Shown piece by piece: positions 59,719 through 64,000 of a stretch of 64,000 nucleotides of DNA. The notes below the pieces were generated by a model. The model saw nothing but the letters and a program-made list of their open reading frames with translations, did not search any database and was not told where the DNA came from. The first letter of the stretch is position 1, and every line of letters starts with the position of its first letter. The stretch comes from Typhlomys cinereus (lineage: Eukaryota; Chordata; Mammalia; Rodentia; Platacanthomyidae), in assembly GCA_023101885.1 (NCBI GenBank), contig JALPQD010000137.1, positions 186,001-250,000 of the forward strand. Reading direction: 5' to 3'. Position numbers and translations under genes: made by a program.

Positions 59719-59815
59719 CTTGTGCGACGTGCAGTTCAAAATTGTTGGCTGAAAGCTCATAGAGTCCCTGCTTGAGCTCGGGGGCTCTGGGTGGTTCTAC
59801 TTCTGGTGCTGGTGT
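59719..59815 (-). CDS. TXNDC5: TXNDC5 exon 4 (linker and start of domain 2)
   Basis: A 97-base exon encoding [20 protein letters not shown] then [12 protein letters not shown] and one base of a glycine codon. The proline- and glutamate-rich start is the linker between thioredoxin domains 1 and 2; [16 protein letters not shown] is the first strand and helix of domain 2 and looks like the mouse form. The acceptor is CTGTTAG and the donor GTAAGG. Upstream exons lie outside the window. Confidence 0.96.
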
Positions 59816-60407
59816 CTAACAGGAAGAAACAAAACAACTGGTCAGTGGGTGTGTCCCTGAAGATGCAGCGGAGCCACGGACCCTGTCCAGAACCTTCTAC
59901 AGATGCTGGTCCTCACCTGTCCATCTCACACCTGAGTGCTTTTGTGCTGAGTGGGCCATATGGGAATCGCGTTCGCCAATGCTCTGGATAATTAAGCACC
60001 GACCCCTACCACCAGTTTCACCCTATGGGTCTGAGGCTAATGACAGCTGCCCCCACTCCAAATCCACAACAAAAGCACACAAGCCAAAGACAGCCCCACC
60101 CCAAATCCTGGCCTCTTTTTTGGAAATGCACTGTGATTTCCCACAACATACATAGGGTAAAATTCCCCACGGGCTACTTTGGATGGGTACCACCCACAGA
60201 CATGAAGACAGGAAAAAGGGCAAGGCTAGAAGCAAAATCACCAGGGATACAGGCGTACAAGTGATGCTCCTTTTGCACAGAGGTAGGGAGAATCATGATG
60301 GAAGTAAAACCACCAAAGACCAAAGAGAAAAGAAGGGAGGATGACAAGGAGGAAGAATTCAGTGAGCGGCAGGTGTGGTGCAGTTGACCTCTGGCTGCGG
60401 GTAAGAG

Positions 60408-60765
60408 AGAGGGCTGGGGAGGCAACTCAGTGGAAAAAGCTACTGCCTCAAAAGCAAAAGGACCTGAGTTCAGATCCCCGGATCCCACATAAAAATGTCG
60501 GGTGGATGTGGGGGCCCACCTATAATTCTAGCCCTGAAGGCAGAGCCTGGGCATCCCCAGAGCAAGCTGGCTGGCCGGATGGCATGTTCTGGACTTAATT
60601 AGAGACCCAGGCTCACAATAACAAGATGGAAAAGTAATCAAGGATGATTCCCAATATCCACAGGCACATATACTTAGGTGCACTTTTGTGCCCACATATA
60701 TACCCCCATGACATGCAAACACACATGCACACACTCCATGTACACACACCCCATACATGAAAGAA
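60408..60765 (+). mobile_element. tRNA-headed SINE with extended B4-like body
   Basis: Head GAGGGCTGGGGAGGCAACTC, GCTGGCTGGCCGGATGGC inside, CA-rich end. Confidence 0.7.
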
Positions 60766-60965
60766 AAATGGGAAAAAAAGAAAGAGACAAATGACAAGAG
60801 TTTGGGACAGAGATACAGAAAAGGAGGAAGAGAGCCTTTTAAAAGACATTTCTGGACTGGATAGTTCAGATCTGCACACATAACAATACACAACAACTAC
60901 AAAAGCATTCAGATGGCTAAACACACACATTAAAAAGTGAAGAAAAAAAAGAGAATGATATAATT

Positions 60966-61234
60966 GGGGAGATGGCTCAGTGGTTAGCACACTTGTTGCA
61001 CAAGCTAAAAGAACAAAGTTCGGATCCCCAGAGCCCAGGATTAAAATGCTGGGTGAGCTGGGCTGCCTGACTGTATATTCCAGTCCCAGGATTAGAACCT
61101 GGAAATCCTCAGGCAAGCTGATTGGCCAGATTGGACCCACAGACAAGCTCTGGGTTTAATTAAAGACCCAGCCCAAAACAATCAGGTGGGAAAGCAATTG
61201 AGGACGATTCTGGATATTAAGCAAGCTTCTGAAT

Positions 61235-61270
<36 letters not shown>
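60966..61270 (+). mobile_element. tRNA-headed SINE with extended B4-like body
   Basis: Head GGGGAGATGGCTCAGTGGTT, GCTGATTGGCCAGATTGGAC inside, (CA)n tail 61238-61270. Confidence 0.75.
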
Positions 61271-61271
<1 letters not shown>

Positions 61272-62107
61272 AAGGAAGACATGATAAAGCCACTAGAAGA
61301 CAGATTCAAATCTTCCCTGAGATAGATCCAAAGACTGTTAGTGGATTCAAGTTTTTCCCAGACAGCCTGAAAGGGGCTCTCAGTTGTAAGTTACTTTCAT
61401 GCACCTGCAGAGTTCTCATTTCTGGGCTCCTCAGGCTCACACGGGGCAGCGCCCACCCTCCTGGGAACACAGCAGTGTATCAGAAACGAATAAGGACAGC
61501 GGCAGCTGACATGCGTTTGCCAGAGAGGTGCGGCCATACGGGTCACAAGACTCGGTATGCATCACCGGCCACAACGGTGGTCTTGGCTTCTTAAGAAAAG
61601 TTTTAATGTCTGTGATTATATCCTGAAAATGTCACTTAACGGACAGGAGAGTCTTTACAAAGATAAATATGTTCCTTACAACCTTGCTGGAGACTGAACA
61701 AATCTGAGTAACCCAAGTAAATACAATAGTATAAGAACAGAAATGCTCAGCAGTCATTAATGAAACATTTTTGCTAGGATGATTTATCTAAGGAATCCAA
61801 GTATCTACTTAACAGAAGAGCCAAATTGTATCAATGCACTTGATACAAAAGTATAAAATAGCAACAAATCACTATACACAATCATTAATGAAAAGATTTG
61901 TGTGTAGAATGCTATAAGGAAAAAGAAAACAAGAAAATCAAAATTTGAAATAGAATGCAAGAAATGGTGTATTTGCTCTGTTTTGAATTTCATATTGCCA
62001 TTATGCAGGATAAATTCTAAATGTATTCTTTATGAATAGAAAAATGTACACATTAAGCTATTGAGATAGAAACACAGATGAAGAACGCTTTTTAATATTT
62101 AAAAGTT

Positions 62108-62165
62108 AGTTCAAGGGATTGTGTAGTTCAAGTTCACTGGTAAAGCACTTGCCTAACATGTTTAA
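62108..62165 (+). mobile_element. ID fragment cut by a younger SINE
   Basis: GTGTAGTTCAAGTTCACTGG and AAGCACTTGCCTAACATG are an ID head, stopping where the next SINE begins. Confidence 0.45.
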
Positions 62166-62171
62166 CCAGGT

Positions 62172-62425
62172 TTGGGGCTGAAGAGATGGCTCCAGGGTTA
62201 AGCCTCTGCCTTGAAAAAAGAAAGATCTGGGTTTGGATCCCAGATCCCATGTAAAACCACCAGGCAGAAATAACATAGACCTGTACTTCTGGCCCTAGAA
62301 GGCAGAGCAAAAAAGTGGTAAAGCAATCCAGGATAATTCTCAGTTACTCTAGGTGTTCACAGGCACACAGGGTGCTCTCTGATATACATGGACACACACA
62401 GGCAAAAAAAAAAAAAAAAAAAAAG
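62172..62425 (+). mobile_element. tRNA-headed SINE, CA-tail type
   Basis: Head TGGGGCTGAAGAGATGGCTC, body GGCCCTAGAAGGCAGAGC, CACA then an A22 tail. Confidence 0.8.
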
Positions 62426-62811
62426 ACTTGTTACCCAACACTATAGATGTAGAAAAGAGCTAAATTCAATTTTTTAAAAATTCATTTATAATACAAATTT
62501 AACAACCCTAATCCCCAAATCCTAAATATCAAATTCAAAATCTGACATTTTTTGAATTCCACCAAGGTGCCAGAGGTAAAAATCCCAAACTGACACTATG
62601 AAGTCAACAAGTAGGTACATTAAAGATAGTGCACAAAATTACCCTTGGGCCTATGCATCAAAGGTGTGCATAGTAAATCTGTGAAACAATGAAATTTCAT
62701 GTCTAGACTCTGGGCCCCATCCCTAAGACACATCATTAGTATATGTAAATATTCCAAAAAAATTACTAACCATTTTGGCCTCAAGCATTTTGGGTAAGTA
62801 TTCAGTTTATA

Positions 62812-62939
62812 GGGCTGGAGAGATGATTCAGAGGTTAAGACTCTCCTCGTAAGCAGAAGGTCCTGAGTTCAGATCCCAAGACCCACATAAAAAACACTAG
62901 GCGGAAACCGCAGGGGCCTGCATTTCCAGCCCTAGGTGG
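62812..62939 (+). mobile_element. tRNA-headed SINE, cut off at the N
   Basis: The head and first half of the body are present, then the copy stops exactly at the ambiguous base 62940. Confidence 0.8.
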
Positions 62940-62940
62940 N
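62940..62940. other. single ambiguous base (N)
   Basis: The only N in the window. The sequence type changes abruptly at it, from mid-SINE to unrelated sequence. Confidence 0.99.
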
Positions 62941-64000
62941 AAAGCTATCCTGGGTGCTCTGGCAACTGATGTGTTCTAACCATTTTTATGTTGCTGCCTT
63001 TTTCAATCCCGAGCTCCCTGGGATCCCGACCACCTCTTTCTTTGCTCTGTCTGGGTTGTCTGGATTTCCTTGCTGGCTTCTGATTGCTTATGATGTTAGT
63101 TTGCATTCTGTCTCCTACTACACAGCAAATAGATCTTTTTTACTTTTGCTTTGCTTTGCAGATCAGTTTCAAAGTGCCCCCTTCCACCCCAGCCCAAAGA
63201 CTATCTGCATTGCTGGTCTCTGCCAGTCCTGCTCTGACCTCCCCCACCCCCACGATCCATTGCTTTTTTCATTCTTTCATAGCAGCCCCTGCCTGCCACT
63301 TCCCCGCCATGCCTCTGTGGCCTTGCCTCTCTTTCAAGTCCAGGTTGGAATCTTTTCATCACGTCGCCTCCGCCTGAAAGGACTTCCAATTTTTCCCCCT
63401 CTCCACTTAGATTTATGGCCCTTGTCAGGCCTTCCTGCCGTGGCCTCTGACAGCCCCTGCCTTTCCTAACATCAGATTCATTGCTGCTCCTGAGGTCCTT
63501 TAAGATTTTAATGCTAAGTCTATAAATTTTGCTTCCTTTCTGCTTTAACCTTTCTTCAGACCTTCCCATTGTCTGATGGGATGTCCCCCAGCATTGATTT
63601 GCAGCTCCATTGTGGCACTTTAGGGCAATTGGAGGAGGAGGGGTAGTTTGAAGGGATAGAAGGGGAAATGGGGAACATGCAGAAGTATTTAGATTTCCAT
63701 CAGCTCCAGCCATTTTTCAGGGTTTGATAGGGACTGACATTTTTCCTTCAAAGCTATGATTTGCTGAGGACTAGTGCTGGCTTTTCATTAGAACAGCATC
63801 TGAAAGTTAAGAGCCCAGGGTAAGGTGTATTGGTGAGCAGATACTCATCCACCCTTAATAAATGCATTGGAGCTTACATTTTTCCTCTTGCATGTGTCAT
63901 CTGGGGATTCTCTTCCATTTCCAACCCACACCAGCACTGCTTAAATCACTGATTTCTCTCCCAGGCAGACTTCTGCTGAAGAAACTTTTCACACCTTAAG
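62941..64000. other. unrecognised, possibly repeat-derived stretch
   Basis: No SINE or exon is seen. A 170-codon frame on the - strand (63201-63713) and a 177-codon frame on the + strand lack recognisable domains. AATAAA at 63857-63862 followed by TTTTTCCTCTTGCATGTGTC looks a little like the end of a retroviral LTR, but neither borders nor coding parts are recognised. It lies inside TXNDC5 intron 3 if the assembly is right. Confidence 0.35.

Larger units (their letters stand above)
47800..64000 (-). other. TXNDC5: TXNDC5 gene, 3' part (last seven coding exons)
   Basis: Seven exons on the - strand assemble in phase into the linker after the first thioredoxin domain, thioredoxin domains 2 and 3, and a C-terminal KDEL. 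This is TXNDC5 (ERp46/endoPDI), a protein disulfide isomerase-like oxidoreductase of the ER lumen. The exons for the signal peptide and domain 1 are not seen before 64000. Exons are numbered 4-10 on the assumption of the usual ten-exon gene. All open frames are intact. Confidence 0.97.
59816..64000 (-). other. TXNDC5: TXNDC5 intron 3, partial
   Basis: At least 4.2 kb with no recognisable domain 1 exon. It holds four tRNA-headed SINE copies, an ID fragment, the single N at 62940 and an unrecognised stretch from 62941 to the end. Confidence 0.75.

Noticed and set aside
63201..63713. 170-codon - strand frame, considered as a retroviral gag remnant
   Set aside because: No CCHC zinc knuckle, major homology region or other gag hallmark could be found.
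59816..64000. Remaining TXNDC5 exons (domain 1) within the window
   Set aside because: No stretch on the - strand encodes a thioredoxin domain 1 segment flanked by splice sites; they must lie further right.

Overview
This is a 64 kb piece of a mammalian nuclear genome, almost certainly a rodent. It holds the tail-to-tail 3' halves of two neighbouring genes. BMP6 (bone morphogenetic protein 6) lies on the + strand and TXNDC5 (ER thioredoxin-domain protein, ERp46/endoPDI) on the - strand. The rodent call rests on abundant SINEs with B1, ID, B3 and B4/RSINE1 structure and rodent-type L1 3' regions, and on exon peptides that I judge closer to mouse than to human. The dominant SINE is a tRNA-headed family. 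I do not recognise it as murid B2, although its head resembles B2. Together with the B4-type copies this suggests a non-murid member of Myodonta, perhaps a dipodid (jerboa or birch-mouse group). The species is an inference and is not proven here.

Layout. 1-14322 is the end of a BMP6 intron (intron 1 by the standard seven-exon structure). Exons 2-7 follow at 14323-14515, 33905-34053, 34687-34884, 45552-45628, 46393-46503 and 46596-46745. All are in phase, have canonical GT-AG borders and end at the TGA of the final Cys-Gly-Cys-His. The BMP6 3' UTR runs from 46746 to about 47.98 kb. TXNDC5 reads the other way. Its KDEL stop is at 49115 and its last seven coding exons are at 49115-49237, 49407-49536, 50897-50979, 53411-53554, 54147-54233, 57309-57424 and 59719-59815. 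The rest (signal peptide and first thioredoxin domain) must lie beyond 64000. The poly(A) signals of the two genes cross, so the two 3' UTRs probably overlap by roughly 0.2 kb as a natural sense-antisense pair.

Functionally the genes are independent neighbours. BMP6 is a secreted TGF-beta-superfamily ligand. TXNDC5 is an ER-lumen disulfide oxidoreductase. Both belong to the secretory pathway, but I see no sequence evidence that they act together.

The rest is intronic DNA packed with repeats. There are about 29 copies of the tRNA-headed SINE in an older type ending in CA repeats and a younger GC-rich type carrying AATAAA. There are also B1/ID/B3/B4 copies, antisense L1 pieces, a DNA-transposon-like element with long inverted arms, two large purine/pyrimidine tracts and a (GAAA)n array. 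Points worth a second look: a required GC-AG intron in TXNDC5; the overlapping 3' ends; an approximately 99% identical 256 bp direct repeat 784 bp apart; a perfect 59 bp tandem duplication; the 415 bp hairpin-capable element; an 850 bp polypyrimidine block; two CRE/CCAAT clusters in BMP6 intron 4; and a possible assembly join at the single N (62940). I found no previously undescribed gene system.
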